Origin: JABMOW01 sp964409335
GTDB lineage: Bacteria; Fidelibacterota; Marinisomatia; SCGC-AAA003-L08; JACNLC01
NCBI GenBank assembly: GCA_964409335.1
Contig: CAYPCW010000015.1
Span: 1 to 48,152, forward strand
Direction: 5' to 3'
DNA: 48,152 nucleotides
This document shows positions 1-7,557 of this stretch, one piece after another. A model generated the notes under the pieces. It did not search any database, had not been told where the DNA came from, and was given only the letters and a program-made list of their open reading frames with translations. Numbering within the stretch: the first letter of the stretch is position 1; each line of letters starts with the position of its first letter. A program made the position numbers and the translations under genes.

Positions 1-654
1 GACGTTTTTCGATCCCTTCACGGGGCGGCAATCTGGTATTCAAATGCGGAATTTTGGGTTGATTGCTCCAACAAATTGTCCTGGATCATTGAACCGATAC
101 TGGAGGTATTTCCCGGAGCTAAATTTGTCCATTTGGTACGCGACGGACGAAAGGTGGCAAACTCTTACTTTAAAAAACTCACCGCAGAGATTTACGATGA
201 TGAGTGTGTGCAGGTATTACAGAACTGGCTCGACCATGACCATCTGCCGGAGCCGCCCCCGGAAAAAAAGTATTGGTGGAATATCCCCCAATCCGGGCAG
301 CCATTCTACCAGGAGTTCAGAAAGTTTAATCAGTTTGAACGGTGCTGCTACCAATGGGCGGAATCGAACCGGGTGATCCTGCAATCCCTGGAAAATATTC
401 CGAAAAATCAAAAATTTTTTGTCCGGTTAGAAGATATGGTTTCACAAAAAACGGTACTGACTGAATTCCTGGATTTTTTCTGTATCTCCTACAGCGATGA
501 CCTGTTCGACTTTCTTCGCACACCGCAAAACGTAATCTTTCCCATGGATTTCCCCCTGACGCCAGTGCAAAAAAGACAATTTAATCATATTGCCCGGGAC
601 ATGATGATCCGCCTCGGTTATGCAGAGCGGGAGGAATACATTGTCCGTTACTGA
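1..654 (+). CDS. Sulfotransferase family protein, 5'-truncated by the window edge
   Basis: The frame is open from base 1 to the TGA at 652-654, so the N-terminus, including the 5'-phosphosulfate-binding loop, lies outside the window. What is visible fits a PAPS-dependent sulfotransferase. A 'VDCSNK' strand leads into 'FPGAKFVHLVRDGRKVANSYF', which is the family's 3'-phosphate-binding segment (VRDGRxVxxS). Further on, 'FVRLEDM' matches the usual R(Y/L)EDL strand. A Met/Leu at 76 is an internal codon, not a start. The downstream methyltransferase overlaps the 3' end, and GtrB/GtrA-type genes follow, so the likely substrate is a glycan or glycolipid. The acceptor cannot be told from sequence. 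Family call fairly sure, substrate unknown. Confidence 0.8.
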   Translation, partial: DVFRSLHGAAIWYSNAEFWVDCSNKLSWIIEPILEVFPGAKFVHLVRDGRKVANSYFKKLTAEIYDDECVQVLQNWLDHDHLPEPPPEKKYWWNIPQSGQPFYQEFRKFNQFERCCYQWAESNRVILQSLENIPKNQKFFVRLEDMVSQKTVLTEFLDFFCISYSDDLFDFLRTPQNVIFPMDFPLTPVQKRQFNHIARDMMIRLGYAEREEYIVRY

Positions 655-1819
655 TCAGGTGTGTGATTTTTGCGGGTTTAACAATCTACAGCCGGTGTAT
701 GTTGTTCCGGGATCCCTGCGGATGTCCGTCGTACATCTGTGTCCCGGGTGCGGACTAACACAGAGCAAACAACCACAGCGGGAAGATCACACCTCCCGGC
801 TGATCGCGAACAGTTGTGAAGCGGACTGGGGAAACATCCGCCATGGCAAGGGCATTCGGTTGGATCCGGCAATCAATGTGTTATCCGGGCAGGTAGATTG
901 GTCCTCGGTATTAACGCTCACGGATATCGGATCGAACCGTGGGAAATTCATTCACTGGGTGGCGCAAAACCATCCCCATGTCCGTATCACAGCTATCGAA
1001 CCGGACAATACCATCGCCGGTGACTATCCGCCTGGCATAACCCTGTTGCCGGTAAAATTTGAAAACACCTTCCTGCCGGGGGACTCGCAGGATATGGTAT
1101 TCAACTGTCATACTCTGGAGCATGCCGATTCCGCATCCTCCATGGTCAGGGAGATGAACCGCATCCTAAAACCGGGGGGTAACCTTTTTCTCGACGTTCC
1201 GAATATTCTGGTGATTGAAGATCCGTCACAAGTGGAAGAATTTTTTATCGACAAGCACGTCTATCATTTTCATCCCAAAATCCTACGGAATTTTCTGGAA
1301 AGCGCTGGATTCGATATCGTGTACGAAAGTCCTGCTTATGACCATTTTAATATCATTTATTTATGCCGAAAGACAAATAAAACCATTCCATTTACCGGAT
1401 TGGAAAAGGGAGAAATTGACAGAGTCCGCACAGAAATTCAGAATTATTCCCGCCGTCTCGGAACTAACCGGTCGAGCCTTAAATCCATCGCCCAAACACT
1501 TCAGTCTTTTATGAGCCGGCAGAAAGTAGCCGTCTGGGGGGCAGGTAAATTATTGGATGCTCTCGTTCGGTACGGAAAGCTGAATGTATCCGCACTCCCC
1601 TTTGTGATCGACGATCACCTGTGGGGTATCCTGTCTGAAACACACGGAGTGAGGATCACAACCTCCGGTGTATTGCGTCAGTATCATGCGGATGTTGTGG
1701 TCGTCCTTGCCCGGAGTTCTACCGGCGAAATTGTACGTAAAGCGAGACGGCTCGGCATCATCAATATCATCACTTATGAAGACCTGTGTTCGGGAATAAC
1801 GAGGTACCAACATGCATAA
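641..1819 (+). CDS. Class I SAM-dependent C-methyltransferase with N-terminal zinc ribbon
   Basis: Three parts are visible. The N-terminus has two CxxC pairs (CDFCGF and CPGCGL) forming a zinc-binding module like the Methyltransf_13 domain. The middle is a Rossmann methyltransferase with the SAM loop 'DIGSNRGKF', 'HTLEHADS' and 'RILKPGG'. The C-terminus has a nucleotide-binding-like 'VAVWGAGKLLDAL' typical of the Methyltransf_14 domain in sugar C-methyltransferases such as those making branched deoxysugars. An ATG at 620 is in frame, but TTG at 641 sits five bases after a strong GGGAGGA (629-635) and begins just before the zinc module, so I prefer 641. The gene then overlaps the sulfotransferase by 14 bases and GtrB by 8. 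Likely modifies a sugar used by this operon; the exact sugar is unknown. Confidence 0.8.
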   Translation: MSVTDQVCDFCGFNNLQPVYVVPGSLRMSVVHLCPGCGLTQSKQPQREDHTSRLIANSCEADWGNIRHGKGIRLDPAINVLSGQVDWSSVLTLTDIGSNRGKFIHWVAQNHPHVRITAIEPDNTIAGDYPPGITLLPVKFENTFLPGDSQDMVFNCHTLEHADSASSMVREMNRILKPGGNLFLDVPNILVIEDPSQVEEFFIDKHVYHFHPKILRNFLESAGFDIVYESPAYDHFNIIYLCRKTNKTIPFTGLEKGEIDRVRTEIQNYSRRLGTNRSSLKSIAQTLQSFMSRQKVAVWGAGKLLDALVRYGKLNVSALPFVIDDHLWGILSETHGVRITTSGVLRQYHADVVVVLARSSTGEIVRKARRLGIINIITYEDLCSGITRYQHA

Positions 1820-2747
1820 ACTTATTTCGATCATCACGCCCTGCTATAACGAAGCGGAAAATGTCAAATTTGTGTACGAGAGGATAAAATCAGTTTTTGC
1901 CGATATGGGCAACTACGACTATGAACATATTTTCATCGATAATTCCTCGAAGGACAACACGGTTGATATTCTCAGAACCATCGCAAACGCCGACCGGAAT
2001 GTCAGGATCATCGTGAATAACCGTAATTTCGGACATGTGGTCAACGGGTACTATGCCATGCTGCAGTCTGCCGGCGACGCTGTCGTTCTGCTCTTTGCGG
2101 ATATGCAGGACCCTCCAGAATTGATCCCTGAATTTCTCAAAGAATGGGAGATTGGATTTAAAGTAGTATTGGGAATCAAGGAAACCAGCGAGGAACCGTG
2201 GGTTCTTTATCGTCTCAAACGGATGTATTACCGCTTCATTTCACGCTTATCGGATATAGAACTGGTGGAAAATAATAACGGGTTCGGATTGTACGACCGG
2301 GAGGTGATCCGCATCGTCTCTAAGATGGGTGAATCTTACCCCTATTTTCGGGGACTGGTGGCGTATACCGGATTTGAAAGCGCCAAGATCCCCTACGTTC
2401 AGAGCGCCCGGCGGAGGGGGAAATCCAAAAATAAATTTTACACCCTTTTTGATCTGGGGATGACCGGCATCACCAGCCATTCGAAGATTCCCCTGAGACT
2501 GGCGACGATCATGGGATTTTCCCTGGCGGTATTTAATCTGTTCGTAGCGGTTTTTTATTTTCTGTACAAATTGGTTTTCTGGTCCAGTTTTACAGTTGGG
2601 ATTGCTCCAATTGTCATCGGTATTTTCTTTTTCGGATCCGTGCAACTCTTTTTTACCGGGATCATTGGCGAATATATTGGAACGATTCACACCAATGTTC
2701 AACACCGCCCTCTGGTCATCGAAAAGGAACGCATCAATTTCGACTAA
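1812..2747 (+). CDS. Polyprenyl-phosphate glycosyltransferase, GT2 family (GtrB/DPM1-like)
   Basis: A 311-residue GT2 protein, the usual size for GtrB/ArnC-type enzymes that load a sugar from a nucleotide donor onto undecaprenyl phosphate at the cytoplasmic membrane. It opens with 'ISIITPCYNEAENV', has the 'IFIDNSSKDNT' donor-binding loop and the metal-binding 'FADMQDPPE', and ends with two hydrophobic segments (about residues 225-255 and 262-295) that anchor it. The start codon overlaps the methyltransferase stop (ATGCATAA), so translation is coupled. A GtrA-like gene follows directly, which is the common pairing of loader and presumed flippase. The sugar transferred is not readable from the sequence. 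Confidence 0.85.
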   Translation: MHKLISIITPCYNEAENVKFVYERIKSVFADMGNYDYEHIFIDNSSKDNTVDILRTIANADRNVRIIVNNRNFGHVVNGYYAMLQSAGDAVVLLFADMQDPPELIPEFLKEWEIGFKVVLGIKETSEEPWVLYRLKRMYYRFISRLSDIELVENNNGFGLYDREVIRIVSKMGESYPYFRGLVAYTGFESAKIPYVQSARRRGKSKNKFYTLFDLGMTGITSHSKIPLRLATIMGFSLAVFNLFVAVFYFLYKLVFWSSFTVGIAPIVIGIFFFGSVQLFFTGIIGEYIGTIHTNVQHRPLVIEKERINFD

Positions 2748-3192
2748 ACCGGCAAAAACCAAATCCATACGACGTGCCTTCAACCGAACGGAATGGCGCT
2801 TCATGCTGACGGGCGTGTGGAATACCATCTTTGGTTATCTGATCTTTTTATTGTTATACACGGTTCTGGCACAAGTCTTTCACCGGCGTTATATGGCTTA
2901 TATGTCGGCGATGGTGGCAGGTCAGATCCTCGCCGTGATCAGCGCCTTCCTCCTTCACAAATATTTTACGTTTCGCTCAGCGGCTGCCGGTTGGTTGGCA
3001 TGGCGGGAATTTTTTCGATTTTCATTCACCTATGCGTTATCATTTGTGATCTCGATCATTGCGCTTCCCATCCTGGTGGAGATGATTGAACTAAATCCTA
3101 AAATTGCCGCCGGGATCATCACTATCGTCCTGGCTACGGCAGGCTACCTGATCCACTCCAGATTTACATTTAAAAACTCATCAATTACGTAA
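2695..3192 (+). CDS. GtrA-like membrane protein (putative lipid-linked sugar flippase)
   Basis: A 165-residue protein whose core 'RFMLTGVWNTIFGYLIF' is the first membrane segment of the GtrA/DPMS family. It is followed by three more hydrophobic segments and the conserved 'FLLHKYFTF' and 'HSRFTF' signatures. GtrA proteins are thought to move the polyprenyl-phosphate sugar made by GtrB across the inner membrane, which fits the gene order. The frame stays open further upstream (to 2596), but that would bury most of the extension in the GtrB gene. ATG 2695 is the nearest good start and still overlaps GtrB by 53 bases. The N-terminal 35 residues are polar and unconserved in look, so a later start is possible. 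Confidence 0.8.
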   Translation: MFNTALWSSKRNASISTKPAKTKSIRRAFNRTEWRFMLTGVWNTIFGYLIFLLLYTVLAQVFHRRYMAYMSAMVAGQILAVISAFLLHKYFTFRSAAAGWLAWREFFRFSFTYALSFVISIIALPILVEMIELNPKIAAGIITIVLATAGYLIHSRFTFKNSSIT

Positions 3193-4103
3193 TGTCCTTT
3201 AAGAACTTTATAACACGGTTATTATCAGGAATATGAAGCAAATTCAAATATGATCAGCATACATTTAATATTGGTCATCCCGAAAAAAGCCAGTTGCATA
3301 TTTTCCCAGGTTAAAACCACCGACGCATAGGGGGCGTTAATCTGCCTCCGGCGATGTGCTGAGATCATTGTTTGATACCCGATGGATTGATATCACATGT
3401 CTGAAAACCGGTTTCTGATCACATGTCTATATTCGTTTTTACCCGGATATCTCATAATCATAATTCCATTATTTGGAAACATGAATTATGCGACCTGTCT
3501 GTTGAAAGGCGGACAATGGCCCGTTTAAAAATCACTGTGATTACACTTAGATAAAAGTCAACGCACCGAATCCGGTCATACGAATTTTTACATTGGATAA
3601 CCGTTTATCTAATCAGTAAACTATTCAAGTCATAATAAGCAGATTCATAAATATAGGTATATGGATTATCAGATTTGACCTGGAAATTTTTTGTTGCAAG
3701 GTCCTCGCATTGGCTAAGGGATAGTTTTACCGGACGGAGGCACCAAATGGTAATGGTCCAATTTTGAAGACATCAGAGACAGTAAAACCGGGGATTCCTG
3801 ACCCAAATGTGGTTGGAAAGCAGAACAGAAATAAAAAATTCGTGATGTATAATATCAAGGAATCGTGGCATTAGGTTTGAGAGACAGACTGGTGAAGAGA
3901 TGGGACAAAAACATACAGAGATATACTGACAATGAGTGGGTATCGCCATTAAAAATGTCCAATATCAGAAAAATATGAAAAAAATATTTGTGTGTGTAGA
4001 GATTTAGTCCTATAATAATCTAACGGTTTTTAAGAGTAAAATGGAAGATAAACTATGTTGGACTGCTGAAATTAGCATGAGACATATTAAAGGGAGAAAG
4101 AAA
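3193..4103 (+). other. Long stretch with no supported gene
   Basis: About 900 bases between the GtrA-like gene and the next gene. All frames are broken by stops at short intervals, and I see no tRNA, terminator or convincing protein fragment. One short open stretch near 3757-3874 has no start of its own and no recognised similarity. A GTTTTAC/GTAAAAC inverted pair occurs near 3725-3790. Base composition shifts towards AT compared with the operon before it, which suggests decayed or acquired DNA. Confidence 0.5.
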
Positions 4104-4769
4104 ATGAAATCAATTCTTGTCACAGTTGTTTGTTTAACTATTTGTACAACCCTGTATCCGCAAAGCAAAACATCGAATCCGAAATATGCGCTTTCATTTG
4201 GAATTACAGATAATTTTAGTTTAGATAAATTCAACATGGATATTGCAGTTAAAAAGATCTTTGATGAGGATCATCAATTAAGAGTTTTTTTATCTCCAAG
4301 ATTTAATTGGAATGAAAATGAAATAGAAAGTCAAAATGGATTCGGAATCGACGATATCAACGATTCAGAAGATGTATTAACTGAATATTCGTTAGGTATT
4401 GGTGTTGACTATTTATGGATTTTAAAGACCAGTGAAAATATTAATTTATTTAGTGGAACGGGTTTGTCTTATTCTTTCGGTCAACATGAGGAAAAATCAA
4501 CAACTGGAAATGAATATAGCGAGGAAATGAATACCTCATCAACCGATTTAGGAGTTCGTGGAACTCTTGGAGTTGAATGGAAGATAACTGAAAAAATAGG
4601 TATTCATAGTGAATATTTATTTACAACTTCATATTATTGGGATAAATCAGAAACAAAATATCCCTTTTGGCTTAATGAGTATGAGTTCAGCCTGTCAACC
4701 ACAACGAGTAAACAGTCTAAACTACATATTAGCACCATAGTTCTTTTTGGTATTAGCATATATATCTAA
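4104..4769 (+). CDS. Small outer-membrane beta-barrel-like protein, unrecognised family
   Basis: A 221-residue exported protein. ATG 4104 follows AGGGAG (4091-4096) at good distance and starts a clear signal peptide (MKSILVTVVCLTICTTLYPQS). An in-frame ATG at 4041 would put 21 polar residues before it, so I reject that start. After the signal the protein alternates hydrophobic and polar residues in short strands rich in Tyr, Trp and Ser (for example 'YSLGIGVDYLWIL', 'LFSGTGLSYSFG', 'LGVRGTLGVEWKI'), as in 8- to 12-strand opacity/OmpW-type barrels. Codon use is strikingly AT-rich compared with the flanking operons. The stop codon lies inside an attC-like structure, so it may be a captured cassette gene. 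Barrel call is from strand pattern only. Confidence 0.6.
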   Translation: MKSILVTVVCLTICTTLYPQSKTSNPKYALSFGITDNFSLDKFNMDIAVKKIFDEDHQLRVFLSPRFNWNENEIESQNGFGIDDINDSEDVLTEYSLGIGVDYLWILKTSENINLFSGTGLSYSFGQHEEKSTTGNEYSEEMNTSSTDLGVRGTLGVEWKITEKIGIHSEYLFTTSYYWDKSETKYPFWLNEYEFSLSTTTSKQSKLHISTIVLFGISIYI

Positions 4770-4998
4770 CAATTTAGCGGGCTAACCAGTGGCTCAACCC
4801 GGACAGCCTCAAAGGCCGGGGAGACAATTTTCGCATTTGGCATTTTGTGCAGTGTGTAAATTTATTCTTCCGATTATAGTTTGTTGTTCAAAGTAGTTCT
4901 AATAAAAAAGTTTTTTAATAATTATCGGCTTTGGTTTTTCAATGCTGTCCGGCAGCTGCCGGTTTATGGGCAGCAGCTTAACCGCCACGCCGTTAACT
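4764..4998 (+). other. attC-like recombination site (integron cassette type), candidate
   Basis: The 5' end ATCTAAC (4764-4770) fits the RYYYAAC core and contains the stop codon of the preceding ORF, a habit of integron cassettes. The 3' end reads GCTTAACC...GCCGTTAACT (4977-4998), resembling the L'/R' boxes of attC sites, although GTTAACT breaks the GTTRRRY rule at one base. The two arms are partly complementary (TAAC, GCGG and TAA blocks). A perfect inner inverted repeat CCGGACAGC (4799-4807) / GCTGTCCGG (4944-4952) joins them, with AAAGGCCG/CGGCTTT inside. At 235 bases it is longer than most attC sites. No integrase gene is in the window. Confidence 0.4.
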
Positions 4999-5021
4999 TA
5001 AAATAATATGGAGCTTCAATT

Positions 5022-5222
5022 ATGACGATAGCCGAAATAAAAACAATGTCTACCATTGAGCGTCTACAGGTAATGGAAGAATTATGGGATTCATTAAGCC
5101 GTGAAGAAAAAGAATGCGAATCACCGGATTGGCATGGGAGCGTTCTGGAAGAAAGAAAAAAGAAAATTGAAAAAGGTGAGGGCGAGTTTATATCCATAGA
5201 AAAATTAAAATCAAGTACCTGA
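5022..5222 (+). CDS. Addiction-module antitoxin of the TIGR02574/PF09720 type
   Basis: A 66-residue acidic protein with the family's layout: 'IAEIKTMSTIERLQVMEELWDSL' helix, then 'SPDWHGSVLEERKKKIEKGE', ending in 'FISIEKLKS' which resembles the usual 'W..(v)K..l' tail. These small proteins neutralise a RelE/ParE-fold toxin encoded just downstream. ATG 5022 has a GGAG nine bases upstream. The partner begins two bases after the stop, at 5225, but is a broken gene (next entry). The antitoxin thus appears orphaned. It starts 24 bases after the end of the attC-like site, so it sits where the first gene of a following cassette would. Confidence 0.75.
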   Translation: MTIAEIKTMSTIERLQVMEELWDSLSREEKECESPDWHGSVLEERKKKIEKGEGEFISIEKLKSST

Positions 5223-5224
5223 TA

Positions 5225-5493
5225 ATGAAAAACAGGGAAGTGTATGTTTTAAAAGAGGCAGTTGCAGATTTGGAGGAGGGACACTTTTTTTATGATAGCC
5301 TAATTTCTGACCTTGAAGCTTTGAGGTTTTTTGCTGGAATTCAGGGTATAAAATTTTGGCAACGCAATTATTACGAACAATTATTCGTGATGAAAACGAA
5401 TTGAAGCGCATCCGGGAATATATTATTAATAATCCATTACAATCGGAAATGGATGATAAAAATCAAAACAAATCGCAGGAGCGACCCTTGTAG
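5225..5493 (+). pseudogene. Chimaeric remnant: ParE-like toxin start fused to REP-associated transposase tail
   Basis: The first part (5225 to about 5340) reads 'KNREVYVLKEAVADLEEGHFFYDS' then 'LISDLEALRFFAGI'. This is the start and middle of a ParE-like toxin with about 10 residues missing between them. It then runs straight into 'GIKFWQRNYYE', a hallmark of the Y1 tyrosine transposase of REP elements (RAYT, PF01797). A one-base shift near 5380-5385 breaks this frame, which stops at 5402-5404. In the next frame the transposase tail continues as 'IRDENELKRIREYIINNPLQ' to a TAG at 5491-5493. So both parents are truncated and the fusion is frameshifted. A functional toxin or transposase is very unlikely. 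Confidence 0.7.
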
Positions 5494-5527
5494 CCCGTTC
5501 GGCAGGCGGGTAGCGGATTAATCGCTC
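5479..5527 (+). repeat. REP-like element at the transposase-remnant stop codon
   Basis: GTAG (5490-5493), which includes the TAG stop of the transposase tail, is followed by CCCG (5494-5497), a nine-base loop and CGGG (5507-5510), then TAG again. GTAG plus an imperfect hairpin is the known layout of REP sequences moved by RAYT transposases. An outer inverted pair GAGCGA (5479-5484) / TCGCTC (5522-5527) flanks it. Only this one copy next to the gene is visible here. Confidence 0.5.
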
Positions 5528-5900
5528 ATTTTCACATCACTGTATTTAATAAAAGTTATATCGATTTAACACAGATTCGCTTTGAATCGCCAACCGTTTC
5601 CATTCATTCCAAAAAATAAGAGTCGGTTGACTAACTTCATTGGCATACCTAATTTGGGTTGACGTCTTAAATATCATTCCTGGTGAGTTTAAATTTTCAT
5701 TGACAGGCGATCCTGGCGGGATCCCCGGTATTAGGATAATAATAATTTTATTCATCTTCAATACTACTCATAAGCATATCAATTATTTATGAAAGGATAA
5801 ATAATCCCAGCGATAGGCGATAGGTGATATCACAAGAACCTTGAATTGCCCTGCCGTTTAAGACGAAAAAACGATCAAGCCGCTCATCCCGATAAATTTC
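5528..5900 (+). other. Stretch with no supported gene
   Basis: About 370 bases between the REP-like element and the MarR promoter. A 71-codon open frame on the minus strand (5546-5761) has no recognisable domain, and no ribosome site decides its start. I see no RNA gene. A short direct repeat GCGATAGGCGATAGG lies near 5810-5825. Confidence 0.4.
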
Positions 5901-5936
5901 TTGGCACGAAATTAATAATAGTTGTATTTTCAACTA
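5901..5936 (+). promoter_or_regulatory. Candidate promoter with overlapping MarR-type operator
   Basis: TTGGCA (5901-5906) and TATTTT (5925-5930) are 18 bases apart and resemble -35/-10 elements. A perfect inverted repeat TAGTTG-TATTTT-CAACTA (5919-5936) covers the -10 box and ends 17 bases before the MarR start codon. MarR dimers bind such short palindromes and repress by blocking the polymerase, so self-control of the whole efflux operon by this site is likely. The promoter call is weaker than the palindrome, since this phylum's promoter consensus is not known to me. Confidence 0.5.
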
Positions 5937-5953
5937 AATGGAAAACAAACCTT

Positions 5954-6430
5954 ATGAAACATTCACAACATAACCTGGGGTATTTCGTGGGAACCTCTTT
6001 CAGGCTCATCCGTAATGCAATGCACAGCAGGATGAAGGAAAACGGACATGACCTGTCTATGGAACACCTGCACATTTTGAAGATCCTATCCCGGTCTGAG
6101 GGATTGTGTCAGCAGTGGCTGGCGGATTTTTTTTCCAAGGATAAAGGGTCTATCACGAGGATCATCAACACAATGGAAGACCGGAATCTGGTAGTCCGCA
6201 TTCCCGACAAGAATGATAAACGGAGCAAATTGATCTACCTGACTCCGTACGGTAAAAAACTCAACCAGGAAATTAAAATAATTATACTGGAATTCAACGA
6301 ACATCTTATCAGTGACATATCAACCAAAGAATTAGACCAGTGCGTCGCCGTACTGGAGAAGATCATTGACAAATTATGTAAACATGACGTTGCATGTGCA
6401 ACTAAACTTGAAAGTATCTCAAATACATGA
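5954..6430 (+). CDS. MarR family transcriptional regulator of the efflux operon
   Basis: A 158-residue winged-helix protein of normal MarR length. The helix-turn-helix and wing are readable: 'MEHLHILKILSRSEGLCQQWLADFFSKDKGSITRIINTMEDRNLV', then the wing 'RIPDKNDKRSKLIYLTPYGKKL' with the conserved D-x-R-x-x-x-(I/L)-x-L-T-x-x-G pattern. The C-terminal helix forms the dimer interface. ATG 5954 is preferred over an in-frame ATG at 5846, because the latter would read through the promoter/operator palindrome. The stop overlaps the next start (ATGA at 6427-6430), so the regulator is the first gene of the RND operon. MarR members commonly lose DNA binding on contact with small phenolic or lipophilic compounds; the ligand here is unknown. 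Confidence 0.88.
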   Translation: MKHSQHNLGYFVGTSFRLIRNAMHSRMKENGHDLSMEHLHILKILSRSEGLCQQWLADFFSKDKGSITRIINTMEDRNLVVRIPDKNDKRSKLIYLTPYGKKLNQEIKIIILEFNEHLISDISTKELDQCVAVLEKIIDKLCKHDVACATKLESISNT

Positions 6431-7557
6431 AAAAAACTATCGTTTCACTTATTGCTGCGGGAGCCATCCTGATTTTTTCCTTTCTCGGCAGCTATATTTT
6501 GGGTAACCAAAAGGAATCCATCAAGCGGATGCCTCACGGCGACAATGATGTCCGTCGGGTACAGAGCATGGTGGCACAGAAACAGGATCTGAAGGTGGAT
6601 ATTCCCGTCACGGGGCGGGTGAACGCCATTGATCAGTTTGAAATTTTCGCAGAGGTGACGGGAATACTCATGGAGTCCCCGGTACCCTTTAAGGAAGGAA
6701 ACCATGTTAGAAAAGGGGGTATCCTTTTAAACATTGACGACCGGGAAGCCCGATTAAACGTTCAGGCACTGAAAAGTAATTTACTGAACAGCATCACACA
6801 ACTGCTCCCTGATCTAAAGTTGGATTTTCCGGAAAGTTTTTCCAACTGGGAGTCCTACCTGAGAGGCTTTGACCTGAATCAGCCGCTTCGTGAATTACCC
6901 CAGCCGGTGAGCGAAAAAGAAAAATATTTTGTTGCTGCCCGCGGGATCTACAATTCGTTTTTTTCCATTCGCAGTCAGGAGGTTCGCCTCGAAAAATATG
7001 TGATCAGAGCGCCCTATGATGGCGTCATTACCCGGACCAACATTACCGTCGGCACACTCGTCCGTATCGGGCAAAATCTGGGGACGTTCATCAACACTGA
7101 AGCATTTGAAGTGGAAGTTGCGCTATCGCCCATAGAACTGGATTTTGTGTCCGTTAGTAATCCGGCTCACTTTCGATCATCCGATATATCCGGAGAATGG
7201 ACGGGAAAAATTACCCGTATCAGTGAACAGATCGACGCCGGCACCCAAACGGTAAAGGTGTTTATCATCATCAACGAAAATCATTTGAAAAGCGGGATGT
7301 ACCTGACCGGAAATATTCGGTCAAATATCATAAAAAACGTTATAAAATTACCCCGGAACCTTATCTCCGAAGAGGGGAGTGTCTTTTCCATCCGGAACGG
7401 AGCGCTTCAGAAACTCCCGGTAAAAATCATCAAACGGATGGAGAAATCCATGCTGGTTACCGGTATTGACAATGGTACGGAGTTGTTGAACGAGATCATC
7501 GTAGGCGCAAGGGAAGGAATGAAAGTGGAAGCGGTGACCCGGGATGACATCAGATGA
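6427..7557 (+). CDS. RND efflux periplasmic adaptor (membrane fusion protein)
   Basis: A 376-residue adaptor with an N-terminal membrane anchor (residues about 5-25). The first half of the lipoyl domain reads 'VTGRVNAIDQFEIFAEVTGIL' with 'VRKGGILLNIDD'. The second half is 'YVIRAPYDGVITRTNITVGTLVRIGQNLGTFIN', followed by beta-barrel and membrane-proximal domains. The segment between the lipoyl halves is about 80 residues and rich in Pro and hydrophobics rather than a long regular coiled coil, so the hairpin may be short. It links the RND pump to the TolC-type channel in the periplasm. It overlaps both neighbours by four bases, which implies coupled translation. Substrate unknown. Confidence 0.9.
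   Translation: MKKTIVSLIAAGAILIFSFLGSYILGNQKESIKRMPHGDNDVRRVQSMVAQKQDLKVDIPVTGRVNAIDQFEIFAEVTGILMESPVPFKEGNHVRKGGILLNIDDREARLNVQALKSNLLNSITQLLPDLKLDFPESFSNWESYLRGFDLNQPLRELPQPVSEKEKYFVAARGIYNSFFSIRSQEVRLEKYVIRAPYDGVITRTNITVGTLVRIGQNLGTFINTEAFEVEVALSPIELDFVSVSNPAHFRSSDISGEWTGKITRISEQIDAGTQTVKVFIIINENHLKSGMYLTGNIRSNIIKNVIKLPRNLISEEGSVFSIRNGALQKLPVKIIKRMEKSMLVTGIDNGTELLNEIIVGAREGMKVEAVTRDDIR

Noticed and set aside
5546..5761. Minus-strand 71-codon frame
   Set aside because: No ribosome site, no recognised domain, and it lies in decayed DNA.
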